Positions 11,104 through 21,965 are shown, counted from the stretch's first letter. The stretch is DNA of 64,000 nucleotides from Hirundichthys speculiger (GCA_018398805.1 JAGFBZ010002348.1:124001-188000); one strand, 5' to 3'. Translations and numbers: made by a program. The notes: a model not told the origin generated them from the letters alone.

Positions 11104-11864
11104 CAGGTCGAGCCCTGCTGAAACCCACTGAGTCAATCAGAAGACCTTGGTGTGAACCACGTGGGTCCGTTCGAGGGATTAGCGGCGGTACCGTTTAGCT
11201 GTAATTACTTGCGCAATGGAATAACAGCAAATCCCTCCAGATCTCCATTCAGCAACACGGGTTTTTTTTTTTTCCTCTCGCTGTCTTTCCCGGTGCTAAT
11301 TACGTACAGCCTGTTCTGTGTGTACCTAAGTGTGCGCGCGCGTTTGTGTGCACGTTTCTTCTGTTTGTACACAGGAGCCGTTCATTACAGCAGCGATTTC
11401 GCCGCTTCCACTGATGAAACCTGCTCGCTACCGATCTGTCAGGAATCAGCGACGGTGTCGGGGGGAACGTTTGCAGCTAATAAAGGAGGGAACGATCAAA
11501 CCACTTTTGTCATCTTTACTGGTCCCACTGGGTCTGTTTGCTTCATTACAACAGAGACTAAGGGTGAATTCCAATTCCTCCTTTACCCTTAATCTCTAAA
11601 ATGTGCGCTCCCGCTAAGTGCAAGTGTCGTCCCGATTCTTAGAAAGTGAAGCTGAGGGACTAGTTTGAGGGCTGTATCACCCTCAAAATTGAGATTCTCT
11701 GGCACCACCCTTGGAAGTACAGGCTACCCAGAAGGCATTGCGTATTTTCGCCAAGACGTCTTCGAAAAGGATGGCGCCGAAAAAAGCGAGCTACAAATGT
11801 ACATATTTTCGTAGTTAATAAAGATATAAATGTTACGTAACCATCTTACTGTCTTCGTTATAAA

Positions 11865-12230
11865 CAGTCATGGAAAAAATTATTAGAGCACCATTTTTTC
11901 TTCACTTTCTTGTTCATTTTAATACCTGGTACCACTAAACATCATCATGTGACTAAAACAGACAGAAAAGAAAACACTGAATACATAAAAGCAGTGTTTT
12001 TGGCAGTACAACGCCATAGCTATTGATGTAAAAACTTAAGTGATTTAGGTTATAATCAAGAAAACCATGGAAAATGGTAAGATATCAGCTCTTAAATAAA
12101 ACTCTTATGAGCAATCTTTGTGGTTATTGTTATGTTTGTCCAAACAAATGTACCTTTAGTTGTACCAGGCATTAAAATGAACAAGAAACTGAAGAAAACA
12201 AGGGTGGTCTAATAATTTTTTCCATGACTG
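11865..12230 (+). mobile_element. Tc1/mariner-type MITE, copy 1 (366 bp)
   Basis: Terminal inverted repeats CAGTCATGGAAAAAATTATT and, at the other end, AATAATTTTTTCCATGACTG. An inverted second copy is at 29854-30217 and has a perfect TA duplication. No transposase frame. Confidence 0.85.
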
Positions 12231-12360
12231 TATATTTATATTATCTTATTCTTCTTCTTCGTCGTCGTTGTTTTCTTGACAAACTGGACGTAGCTTTGGC
12301 GTAAGGCCGCCCCCCACAGTCTGAAGACGTAACTGCACTCAAGGGGGTGTCCCATTTCTA

Positions 12361-12864
12361 AAGGGCCATGTATACTCTTGCGGCAATGTGTCGCTGTTAG
12401 CTTGTGGCAGAGATGCCGCCGTTACTTTTGATTTATACTCAGTTTTGAAGCGCTGTCTGCGCTATATTATTCCACTCCACAACGCAAGAGCGACAATCAT
12501 GAACTAGCTAAACTTACTAAACGTATCTTCCTGTGTTTTTCCACTTCTTCACCATCTCGGCCATATCCAGACCCACATTCATCGCAATCTCCCTCCATGA
12601 ATTACTAGAATATGTGCTGTTTTTGTAGTGTGGAGAACCAGAATCGTATAGATGTGGGTACTTCCTCATTTTTTCAGTGACGCGGTCTTTTCTACGCGGA
12701 TGTAGAATTGACCAATCAGAGGCCTCCTTTCTCTCCTCTCTGCAACACTGTCTGCGGTCACCTACAATTTTGGGGAGGTGCACCGGAGTGTCTGCGTGGG
12801 GGGGGGGGGGGGGCATCTCTGCATCGTCTGCGTCACCTGACGTCCAAGTATAAATCAGGCTTAA
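12361..12864 (-). mobile_element. PIF/Harbinger relic with a MADF (Myb/SANT-like) domain
   Basis: A minus-strand frame within 12517-12700 reads EKMRKYPHLYDSGSPHYKN and then WREIAMNVGLDMAEMVKKWKN. This matches the MADF pattern: KYPxLYD, spacing, W-x-EIA, KKWKN. In fish such single domains usually come from the second gene of Harbinger elements, a DNA-binding accessory protein. The outer ends GGCCATGTATACTC and AAGTATAAATCAGGC resemble inverted Harbinger ends, with TAA-like trinucleotides outside. The frame stops soon after KKWKN, so the copy is broken. A run of 16-17 G at about 12797-12813 interrupts its upstream part. Confidence 0.6.
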
Positions 12865-13160
12865 GTCACAAGATAGCCCTGACACAATCAGCTCTGAGCG
12901 GGAAGTCGTGCAGACGCCCCGAACGCACGACTTCCCAAACAAATGAGCGAAGCAGCAATGAGCTGCTGTTTCAGGAGAACAGATGATGGGCTAGATGGCT
13001 GATGGATGCGCGTGGAAGATGAAAGAGCTTTTTAGGCCTGAGATAAGCGAGACAGGATGGGATGAAGAAGGTTCAGAGACCGGAGGAAATACGAGGAAAC
13101 AGTCACACGTATTTATAAACGAAAAGAAAAGAGGGAGCGCCAGTGGTTCTGTTGCCTTAC

Positions 13161-13236
13161 TCTGCCAGAAGGGAGGTTACAGTTTTCCAGCGCCGTCTCC
13201 ACTCGCTTCCTGTCTGCTGAGAACATCCTGAAGATG
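13161..13236 (-). CDS. plcb1: plcb1 exon: start of EF-hand region, 76 bp
   Basis: Minus strand: acceptor TCTCTTACAG, then C that completes an asparagine codon, then [20 protein letters not shown] and LPSGR, with donor GTAAGG. The family motif is [20 protein letters not shown], recalled from memory. [13 protein letters not shown] is highly typical of PLC beta 1. Phase 2 in and phase 0 out agree with neighbours. The predicted protein is intact here. Confidence 0.95.
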
Positions 13237-13423
13237 CTGTAAGAGACGGGGAGATACCCTCATGAGTGAAAACAGAAAACGCCACACAGAAAGAGAGGTT
13301 TTCCCTCCGATCCAACCTCTGAACGGTTCAGAAACTCGTTAAAGCTTTGAGCTGAAACATATCAGACAGGCCAGATCAGGCTCATCTGTTTGCAGCATCC
13401 TTATATTAAGAAATCATTTAAAG

Positions 13424-13786
13424 CAGCCATTCCTAAACTTCAGAATACCAAGGCCCAGTTTGAGATGTGAAACATCTCCGTGGTCCACCGAAACCTTTAA
13501 TCACAACTGTGATCAACATACAGGACTAGAAGCTATGTTCTGATATTAATGTGAGAGGTCAACCAATAAGGTGACACTTGTCATATTAAGTTAAGATGAC
13601 AGTAGAATAACACTTAACTGGTTTGCTTTGTTACTTTTTAATGTTTTTAAATCATGTCGTTAATGTTTTACAGTCATTAAAAACATTAAAAAAAAGATTT
13701 GTTTAATTTTAATGAGCTCTCACGGCCCACCTGTAGTACCACGACAGCCCACCAGGGGGCCGCGGTCCACACTTTGGTAATCACTG
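13424..13786 (-). mobile_element. hAT MITE with perfect 8-bp target duplication (363 bp)
   Basis: Bounded by ATTTAAAG at 13416-13423 and ATTTAAAG at 13787-13794. Ends are CAGCCATTCCTAAACTTC and CCACACTTTGGTAATCACTG. A partner of the same family in the opposite orientation lies at 63458-63758. It contains GGCCGCGGTCCAC near the right end, typical of hAT ends in fish. It lies in the intron between exons 13161-13236 and 16000-16053. Confidence 0.9.
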
Positions 13787-14577
13787 ATTTAAAGTCTTGA
13801 AATATGACGGACTGTAAATAAATTTAACACACTCTCATAACTCCGGTGCACATAAAGAGTCCTGTAATTTCAGCGCTGCATCAGAAATAATGTTTAATAT
13901 CCCAGAAAATGCAATAAACCCAGAGAAACACCATCAATATCGGAGTTATCGCTGTTCCAATAGATCAATAATCAGCTTTTCTGCATGAACAAACAAATGA
14001 GACGGAGAAACCACTTTCTTCATGACGCACGGATCCAAACGGTTTCAAAGACTCTGAACTCTGTTGCATCAGCAGCAGCTTCCCGTCCTCTCTTTTATTC
14101 CTGCGTATATAGACGATAAATCTGATTTACTGCGAAGAACTCCTGTTCATTACAGCCGCCGCCTGGACTGTTTGGGTCCGCCATCACTCGCCACGCGGTC
14201 TGCGTTAATGATTTGCTGAGGTATGTCCGTGCACGTCAGTGTGTGTGCGCTCAGCGGGGAGGCGGTGTCAAGCTGACATTAGTCAAGCAGACATGTCCTC
14301 TCAGCGAGGAGGAGGAGGTTAATTCCCTAAACGGCAAAGAGCGCGTCTGCGCCTCTCTGTTTTGACACCCGCCGCTTCCCTCGGCGGCTCCAGGGGAAGG
14401 TTATCAGCAGCCGCTCGCTGCTGAGGCCTGATGGGAAACAAGAGAGATGGAGGAGCAGACGAGTGGTTCCCTCGCTGAGATGATGACAGATTCACAAATA
14501 AATGAAACTGAGTTTCACTTAACCGGAACCACACAAAAGAAAACACTTCCACACACACACACACCATATATGTGTAT

Positions 14578-15753
14578 GAGTATCAGGGCCACACTGAGAA
14601 AAAAAATACTGGGCAATGATTATTTTTTTATTACTCACTTACATGAATAAAGTCGAAGTGTTGAGAATAAAGTCGAAATGTTGAGAATAAAGTCTAAATA
14701 TTGAGAATAAAGTCGAAATGTTGAGAATAAAGACGAAATGTTGAGAATAAAGTCGAAATATTGAGAATAAAGACGAAATGTCGAGAATAAAGACGAAATG
14801 TTGAGAATAAAGACAAAATGCAGTTTCCAGAATAAAGTCGAAATGTCAAAAATAAAGTCGAAATGTTAAGAATAAAGTTGAAATGTTGAGAATAAAGTCG
14901 AAATGTTGAAAATAAAGTCGTAATGTTGAGAATAAAATCGAAATGTCGATTATAAAGTCAAAATGTCGAGAATAAAGTCGAAATGTCGAGAATAAAGTCG
15001 AAATATTGAGAATAAAGACGAAATGTCGAGAATAAAGACGAAATGTTGAGAATAAAGACGAAATGCAGTTTCCAGAATAAAGTCGAAATGTCAAAAATAA
15101 AGTCGAAATGTTAAGAATAAAGTTGAAATGTTGAGAATAAAGTCGAAATATTGAGAATAAAGTCGAAATGTTGAGAATAAAGACGAAATGTTGAGAATAA
15201 AGACGAAATGTTGAGAATAAAGACAAAATGTTGAGAATAAAGACGAAATGCAGTTTCCAGAATAAAGTCGAAATGTCAAAAATAAAGTCGAAATGTTAAG
15301 AATAAAGTTGAAATGTTGAGAATAAAGTCGAAATGTTGAAAATAAAGTCGTAATGTTGAGAATAAAATCGAAATGTCGATTATAAAGTCAAAATGTCGAG
15401 AATAAAGTCGAAATGTCGAGAATAAAGTCGAAATGTCGAGAATAAAGAAGAAATTTTGAGAATAAAGTCAAAATGTTGAGAATAAAGTCAAAATGTTGAG
15501 AATAAAGTCAAAATGTTGAGAATAAAGTCGAAATGTTGAGAATAAAGACGAAATGTCGAGAATAAAGAAGAAATTTTGAGAATAAAGTCAAAATTTTGAG
15601 AATAAAGTCAAAATGTCGAGATCTTTAAGACAACTTTATTCTGGAAACTGCATTTCGACTTCATTCTCGACATATCGACTTTCTTCTCGTAAGTGAGACA
15701 AAAAAAAAAAATCATTGCCCACAATTTTTTTTCTCAGTTTGGCCCTAATACTC
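14578..15753. mobile_element. Inverted-repeat element carrying a 20-bp minisatellite
   Basis: The left arm (14578-14660) reads GAGTATCAGGGCCACACTGA, then GGGCAATGATTATTTTTTTA and ACTCACTTAC. The right arm (15655-15753), reverse complemented, reads GAGTATTAGGGCCAAACTGA, then GGGCAATGATTTTTTTTTTT and TCTCACTTACG. These roughly 80-100 bp arms enclose the tandem array. No coding frame other than array shadow. The class is unknown; by architecture it is a non-autonomous TIR element. Confidence 0.8.
14646..15625 (+). repeat. 20-bp minisatellite (AATAAAGTCGAAATGTTGAG), about 49 units
   Basis: Unit variants exchange GTC/GAC, TTGAG/TCGAG and GAAA/AAAA. There is higher-order structure: a marker block beginning GCAGTTTCCAG recurs at 14820, 15065 and 15250 (spacing 245 and 185 bp) followed by nearly the same unit order. 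The marker reappears inverted at 15643-15653, so orientation flips near 15630 just inside the right arm. Confidence 0.95.
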
Positions 15754-15999
15754 CGCCGTACACACCAAGACACACAGGGAGGAAATAAAAACCATCGTAG
15801 CGCAGCTGAGAGAAAGTAACGAGGAGGAAAGCTGCAGTAGCATTGGGAGGGGGGTGGGGGTAGGGGTGGGTGGGCATAATTTATTCTTACATAAAGGAGT
15901 CCGCTGAGCAGAAGCGCGTAAATACTCTGGGTGAAGAGAAACGGCGGAGTGAGCTGTGCAGTGATCAGAAGAGTGGAGGGGTGAGTCAGACAGACTTAC

Positions 16000-16053
16000 T
16001 TCTTGACGGGGATTCGTCCCTCGGGGTTGAGCTGCAGCTTCAGCCGGGTGTAT
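16000..16053 (-). CDS. plcb1: plcb1 exon: PH to EF-hand junction, 54 bp
   Basis: Minus strand: acceptor CCCTGATGCAG, then A completing the alanine of the previous exon, then YTRLKLQLNPEGRIPVK and two bases AA before GTAAGT. The family form is YTKLKLQVTPEGRIPLKN (from memory). Very short, but both phases (2 in, 2 out) fit, and both splice sites are strong. The array-bearing element ends 246 bp downstream of its donor. Confidence 0.93.
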
Positions 16054-16832
16054 CTGCATCAGGGCAGAGACAAACGCCTTTAAACATGCGCAGAGCAAAG
16101 AGCAGTTGCTTTGTGTCGCGGTGGTGCCGGGATGCTCTTTGTGCTCGAGCCTGCGGGGGGTTCAGATGCCCGGCTAACAGCCGTCGACCCCTGTGAGTCG
16201 TGTTTGAACTGGTTTCGTAACCCACGCGCCACCGGCTGCATGTGTGAAGGCCTTTGTGTGCGCGGCGGCTGTGTGTTTACACAGAGGGTTAAAACGGAGG
16301 TCAATCCCTGGAAGTCTCAAAGTGTTTTGGCAGCGCAGAGCCGTGCAGCAGCAGAAACCTGGACTATAAATAGCTCCGCTGCAACAGGAGCCATCATTAC
16401 ACGCTTTAAGCTGCTGGCTAATAATTAATATCCATTACGGTGTCCACTACAGGCCGGGCTGTCTGCCACGGGCAAAGTCACAGATGACTTTACTGCTTTA
16501 ACGAAGGGCACGCTGGTTTTTTTTTTTATGTCTCAGAAATGAACCAAAACGTGAGAACAAGCTGGTCGTAACAGCTACGTCAGGCTTAAGAACCAATAAA
16601 AAACTAGGAAATAACAGGCGTCAATCCTCATGAGAAGGTGGGAGAAGGAAGACAGTTTCCTTTTCACCTGATCGCCTCAGAGCTGAGGTTATTATGCAGG
16701 TAATCTTTCTGTAAACTCTGCTTTTATAAGCCTGGTTAATGGGGAGTGAGAGAGACGTGATCAAAGTGTCCTCAGTTCTGTTACAGAACATTAATCACCG
16801 GAGATGAGCAAATGAGCAATGTGGAAACACGC

Positions 16833-17136
16833 TAGGGCTGTAGCGATACACTAATATGATACACGATATTCGGCTTGCGATACAATACATATATCGATAT
16901 TCATCTTATAATACATTTACATCATTTTCCAAAAGATTTTAAAGGGACAAAGTGATTTTGGTGACATCTTGTGGGTGTTCCAATGACTTTGTTTGAATTA
17001 ATTGAACTTTTTAGGATTAAGATTAATTTAGAGAACTGTTTAACTGTTAAAACTAAACTTTATGGCATGTAAGAATGCAGTCTCTCGTTTATGATGGTGC
17101 GATATATCGCAGAATCGATAAAATCGTTCAGCTCTA
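16833..17136 (+). mobile_element. hAT MITE (TAGGGCTGTAGCGATA family)
   Basis: Starts TAGGGCTGTAGCGATACACT and ends AAATCGTTCAGCTCTA, so the ends are imperfect inverted repeats. The interior matches 58007-58439 and 25384-26279. A shared ACACGC lies immediately outside both ends, perhaps a damaged target duplication. Confidence 0.8.
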
Positions 17137-17380
17137 ACACGCAGATATCTAGTTGGCTGGAGCGAATCCACCGCATGCGGAGGAACATCAACATCGCTGC
17201 TCCTCCTGCAGCGGCGGCGGAGAGGAACGCCGCCGCGCCGGTAAGCAAACAGCAAGCAGCGCAGCCGCGGCAGCTGCTGGCGGCCAGTGAAACCAGCTCT
17301 CTTCCAACTCTCTCTGCGCCATGTGGTCGCCGCCACTTTTATTGTCTCATAAGTCAATTAGCCTTGTCGGGGGTGCGAGT

Positions 17381-17428
17381 TTAATGGCTTCTCATAGCTG
17401 ATAAACATCAGCAATGAGAAGCCATTAA
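17381..17428. repeat. 48-bp near-perfect palindrome
   Basis: Arms TTAATGGCTTCTCAT and ATGAGAAGCCATTAA pair perfectly. An A/A mismatch follows, then GCTGAT/ATCAGC pairs around an AAAC loop. The stem is 22 bp long with one mismatch. Confidence 0.9.
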
Positions 17429-17780
17429 TCATACATTTTCTTAACTTTTTAGGTTCAGAATTAGTGCAGCTAGTGGTTCTCATTTTTGTATAGATACACA
17501 TTGATATTAATATTGTTATCAATAGCATTATTAATATTCTGGTGTTGGAAACATAAAGGACATTATCTCTTAGTTTATATCACACTGCTTTATTGTTGGT
17601 CATTGTTTTTATCATATTTGTGTTTAATGAACCATATGTTCATATCAAAGTGTCTTAGATTAATCTTAGTGTATGTTTTGTCTTCACTTTATATCAGATA
17701 TGTAGTTAACTAGCCTAGCTGTAGCCGGTTAGAAACACGTGTTTGGAGACAAAGACCTGGCCAGGTAAATAGAATGGCAT

Positions 17781-18127
17781 TGTGGGATATGTGGTCTTTT
17801 TTCTTTTTTAGGAAATACCGGCAGTGGATTGGATCAGAAGACGATGACGTGATGACAATCGGATTTGACGTACTAACTGAGGACCGGACCGGCCAATGGG
17901 AGAGCCAGGTCTAAACCGCGGCTCCTCCCCATCTAGTGACGCACATTTCTGTATAAATTGTTGTTTTGTTTTGTTCGGCCTCTCCTCGTGTTAGAGACTG
18001 CCTCTGCCAGGGAGCCGTGATATCACGTTTATTGCAATTAAACATCTGTGTTGTACTGAGCCGACCAAGACTCTCCTTTCCAACAAAGAATACGCAAATA
18101 AGATCTTTCAGAAGAAAGATCCTAACA
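17781..18127 (+). mobile_element. Possible solo LTR
   Basis: The 347-bp stretch starts TGTGGGATATG and ends CCTAACA (TG...CA). In order it has a CCAAT box (GGCCAATGGG, about 17890), a TATA box (TGTATAAATTG, about 17951) and an AATTAAA poly(A)-like signal (about 18040). The 5 bases outside are GGCAT and GGACT, a poor match. I see no internal retroviral or Gypsy sequence. LTR-like by architecture only. Confidence 0.35.
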
Positions 18128-18535
18128 GGACTTGTCCTCAAGAAAGCAGCATGTGAGATTCATATTTAAGCTAACTCAGTCACTAATCACAGAAGCCAAT
18201 CAGTCTTCGCCGTAGATCCGTCAGACGAAAGCTTTAAGCCCTTTGATGCAGAGGCCTAATACAGGTAGAGCCATTGATAGGTTATTTATGGGAGGCTGTA
18301 ATATGTAAAGAGGATTTGTGATCTTTTCTTTGTGCAGCTAAACAGACGGTAAAAAGGCTCTTTTGCAGAAGATCTGTCATCTGCTTTAACGTAAAACACA
18401 ACAGGAACCTGCCGTGACCTCCTGGGATGAGTGGCATGTTTGTGGCGCTGATTTTCATATTTATCTGGGTGGATGTTGGATTTTCATCTCACGTGAACGT
18501 GCATGTGTGTGCGTGTACATGCGTGGACAACATAC

Positions 18536-18615
18536 GCTTTTTCCAGGCAGGTTTCTCTCGACATGTTCTGCACCAGGAGGTTAGACGCCAGGTTGAACAG
18601 CTCTTCTGCCCATTC
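18536..18615 (-). CDS. plcb1: plcb1 exon: end of PH domain, 80 bp
   Basis: Minus strand: acceptor TATCTACTGCAG, then EWAEELFNLASNLLVQNMSR and ETCLEK, with two bases GC of an alanine codon before donor GTATGT. The family form is [20 protein letters not shown] (from memory). This is the C-terminal helix of the PH domain running into the EF region. Phase 0 in, phase 2 out. Confidence 0.95.
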
Positions 18616-18721
18616 CTGCAGTAGATAAACACACACAGGATCAGGTGAGAAGGACGCTTCCTGTCCTGTCGCAGTCTTGCTGCATTCACGTGTTAAAAAA
18701 TAAAACATTAGTCATTTTAAA

Positions 18722-19951
18722 TAGGGATGCACGATAACTGTTTTTTAAAACTGATACCGATAACCAATAACACACACATATACCTAAGATCATTACGTCA
18801 ATACTATGAACAAAACTTAAAGCAGTTTTAACTCTTTAAATGAACAGATATTTATTTTTTCCACTGAAAAACTACTGACAAGCCTCTCAAACACTTTCAT
18901 AAAGCTATCAAACAAACCTATTTGATATCTCACATCAACTTAAATAAGGTTCATTACTGACTAATATAACAAAATAAAGGCTCCTTGAACTGATGGAAAA
19001 ACATGCATCAGAATTACTAACTGAAAAAATACATTCCTCAATGACAATAAAAAATAATGCACAGGTCATAATGTACTGACACAAGTTAGACTTGTCTGTG
19101 TAAATAAACTGAAAAAGTGCACTAAATAGTAACAAAATCCTCTTTCAGAGGATTTTGGCTTGTGGTTCCATTCAAATGAATGCCTTTAATTAAAGTAAAT
19201 GAGGTTCAGTAGTTTTTGGAGTTTTTTTAATCTCATGGAAGCTTTAGATGAGAGAGATGATGGCGAGGAGAGGAGAGGGGAGACTTGCTGCTGGCTAGCT
19301 CATGTTAGCTCATGTTAGCTTATGTTAACTCACGTAAGCGCGATTTCAAAACTCCATGGAAACGATGGTTATGTTTCAGGTGGCTGATCAGGTTTGACGT
19401 ATTAAAGCTTGTGCTATTTTTCCCTCCTTCGCTTGGAGCATTTGTCACAAACAACCAGCAAACTATCTTCTTCTGAAACTTTAACGAAGTTCCATACCAT
19501 CGCCGCTATGTTTTTTTTTTTTTTAATCAGCGCACTGTGCTTCATGCTGCATTCAAAGTGTAACGTACATTCCTCCGTTCCCTCGTTTGCTAGTCGTTCT
19601 TTCGGCCTTATCCATTTTTTGTATTTTGTATGTGTAACATGTGGTAAAATACTGCGAATATTAATTTGAGTCAGCAACTACCAAAATTATGACCCAGTTA
19701 AGTTGTTTTCTGGCATGAGGGGGTATTCTTGATTTTCCTTACTGAGAATTTTTTTTTCTGATTATCCCAATGTCACTTGAACATAACATTCACTGCCGGT
19801 CATTCATGGCTCAGAGGTAGTGAGGCACTGCTGTGTTGACAAAAATACATTTGTTATCGGGGCTATTTGTCACGATAGCGGACTTATTGGGATGACGTCA
19901 TAATTTCCTGTTATCGGCCCGATAGTTATCGGGTCCATAATTATCGTGCAG
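18722..19951 (+). mobile_element. hAT-like element (TAGGGATGCACGATAA end)
   Basis: The left end TAGGGATGCACGATAACT is answered at the right by CCATAATTATCGTGCA. The interior (18850-19650) is an inverted diverged match to 8040-8700. Tandem GTTAGCTCATGTTAGCT lies at about 19300. No open transposase. The right boundary is approximate. It nearly fills the 1.6 kb intron between exons 18536-18615 and 20171-20311. Confidence 0.6.
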
Positions 19952-20170
19952 AAATGATAAATAGGATCTTGTTTTAATATCAGCTCTTCATGGCTACATT
20001 AAAAATAGAGGTTGAGGAGAAGTTCTTATAATTGCTCTGCTGCCCTTTAATCATTGCAGCAGCAATAACAGGATCTCAGCTCCTTCATTTTCTATGAGGT
20101 GATAAATCGGAAAGCTGTAATCCTGCAGGTACAAAAACTGATAGTTTTATTGTGTTCTCATGATTTTCAC

Positions 20171-20311
20171 CTTTGCAATCTCCTCCTGAAAAGCCATGAA
20201 GTTCAGGTAGGAGATGTTGACCATGTCCGTACCGCTCGCCACCGTCAGCATCCTGTTCTCCATCTTCCCCGCCAGCGAGCTGACGTCCAGCAGCTCACGC
20301 AGCTTCGCGTC
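20171..20311 (-). CDS. plcb1: plcb1 exon: PH domain, 141 bp
   Basis: This is the most upstream exon I can find. Minus strand: acceptor TTGGATCGTCCAG, then [40 protein letters not shown] and FQEEIAK, with donor GTGAAA. The family sequence is [20 protein letters not shown], then NISHLNLVAFQEEVAK (from memory). It is 47 codons, phase 0 on both sides. It should correspond to about residues 83-129 of human PLCB1 by counting remembered sequence. The preceding exons (start codon, FFFYWTDQNK and DARCGRHAKAPK segments in mammals) were not found to the right. Confidence 0.95.
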
Positions 20312-20628
20312 CTGGACGATCCAACACACAACACAAGAAAAAAAAAAAAGAGAGGAAAACTCCCATCAGTGCACACAGAAACAACTGCATGAAGTGGCGC
20401 AGGTCTTTGAGTTAACGTGCAATAGTCGCAGTTTCGAAGCATCACCGACGCTCTCGAGGGAACAGAGTCATCCAGACCAGCATCCGAAAAATTAACAGGC
20501 CAAACAAAGCTTCAGGGAAAAAAATCAGGCGACGTAAAACAGACCATGGAAAGGAACGAGGAATGTTCTTTTTGAGGAAGTGAGAGGCAGCGCTGCACAG
20601 TGTCATGATATTTTTGCTTTCAGGACCC

Positions 20629-20664
20629 CCCCCCCCCCGCCCCCCAAAAAAAAAAAAAAAAAAA
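20629..20664 (+). repeat. C-run followed by A-run
   Basis: About 15 C, a G, 6 C, then about 20 A. Homopolymer slippage site and a likely place for sequencing length error. Confidence 0.85.
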
Positions 20665-21002
20665 CAGAAAAGAAAGAGAAAAACTCTCTGAATGCACTGA
20701 ACTGAAACAAGTTAGCGTTTTATAGCATCCAGCTCTTCTGACAGCTGATATGGATGATTAATGAGAGGCCAGCTGTCTGACGGAGATAGTGTGAGGAGCG
20801 AGTGGGAAGGCTGCAGCGCCGTTAAATTTCACCACGACTAGAAAGGTTCACGAGCCTCCAACAGCCCGACAAGCAGCGCTGCGACGGAAGGTATTAATAA
20901 CAGGGCTGAGAGTTCTGGGGGAAATATCTGAAAGCAGTTTTTCAGATCAATATTGTGATTGTGATTCTTTGTGCGATTACCAGGCTCAAACTGTGTAATA
21001 TG

Positions 21003-21527
21003 TAGAGCTGGGCAACGATTAAAATTTTTAATCGTGATTAATCGCATTATTTCCCTGATTAATCACGATTAATCGCATTGTATACGCAAAATCAAATAAT
21101 AAATTCAAAAGAAGTGTAAAATGCACTTTTATTTAAATGTTCTGCTGCCATATGAACTAAAGTGTTCAAACACTTTTAACATCAGCACTTGTCAGTAACA
21201 CATATTTAATCTAAATCTCATTTTAAAAAATGTAAAAGGGGGTCATGCTCTGGTTCTCTGAAAGTGCCCACAGACACTTTGTGTTGTAATAGATGGTATA
21301 TAAATAAAGTCCCATTTCTCTCAAGACTACAATGAAATGTTACTGTACGGTTCTCTAACTTGTCATGACTACAGGAGAACTGGAAACACTGGAAGTCTGT
21401 AAAACCAGTAAGCGGTTTCATCAGTCATGCTGCACAATTTGCCACATGATTGTGGCCTTTAGGTTTTGCTAATTGCATTATTTCAAATTGCAGTTTTAAT
21501 TTGGATTCCACAAACTGCTCAGCCCTA
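21003..21527 (+). mobile_element. hAT element with a LINE tail inside
   Basis: Left end TAGAGCTGGGCAACGATTAA with ATTAATCGC units; right end AACTGCTCAGCCCTA. Its left part closely matches 38305-38520. A LINE 3' tail (GGGGTCATGCTCTGGTTCTC and TATATAAATAAAG, about 21236-21310) interrupts it, so the LINE fragment probably arrived later. Confidence 0.7.
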
Positions 21528-21965
21528 ATTTGTAGACTAATTAATGGAGCTGGAGTGTTGTCAGAGGTGAATGGGTGAAAACGTTGGTGAAATACGCCAC
21601 TTAGACTAAAGTTCACCAAATGTTTGCAGGGTATTTGCTATTTATCAAAGACTCTGTGATGAGAGATGCACTGATTGCACTTCATGTGCCTATTCTGGAG
21701 ATCAGCGCACTGATAGATACTTAAATGTCGTCAGCTGGACGCCTCCCTGTGGACGTGTTTCAGGGATGTCCAACTAGCCGGAGGCCCTGAAGTTAAACCA
21801 GGGACAGAGTTGAACACGGATAACAGGAAGTCATTGGATGGATGGACAGATCAATGCATCACATGCAAAGCACGAAGAAATCCAGTCCTTTACAGAGCGA
21901 TAAATAAATGTTACTGTACAGAGTCCAGAGTGCTGGTTCTGGTCAGTCAGCGTATCATGATAAGG

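Larger units (their letters stand above)
10051..13160. other. 3.1 kb plcb1 intron
   Basis: Contains a LINE 3' end (10560-10835), a G-rich tract (11049-11103), a Tc1-type MITE (11865-12230) and a Harbinger relic (12361-12864). The remaining sequence, including a 146-codon frame at 11152-11592, shows no family match. Confidence 0.6.
16054..18535. other. 2.5 kb plcb1 intron
   Basis: Contains a hAT MITE (16833-17136), a CpG-dense stretch (about 17150-17290), a 48-bp palindrome (17381-17428) and a possible solo LTR (17781-18127). Sequence at 16060-16830 shows several GC-rich frames with no family match. Confidence 0.6.

Noticed and set aside
14846..15279. Minus-strand frames of RLYSQHF repeats
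   Set aside because: Shadow of the 20-bp array.
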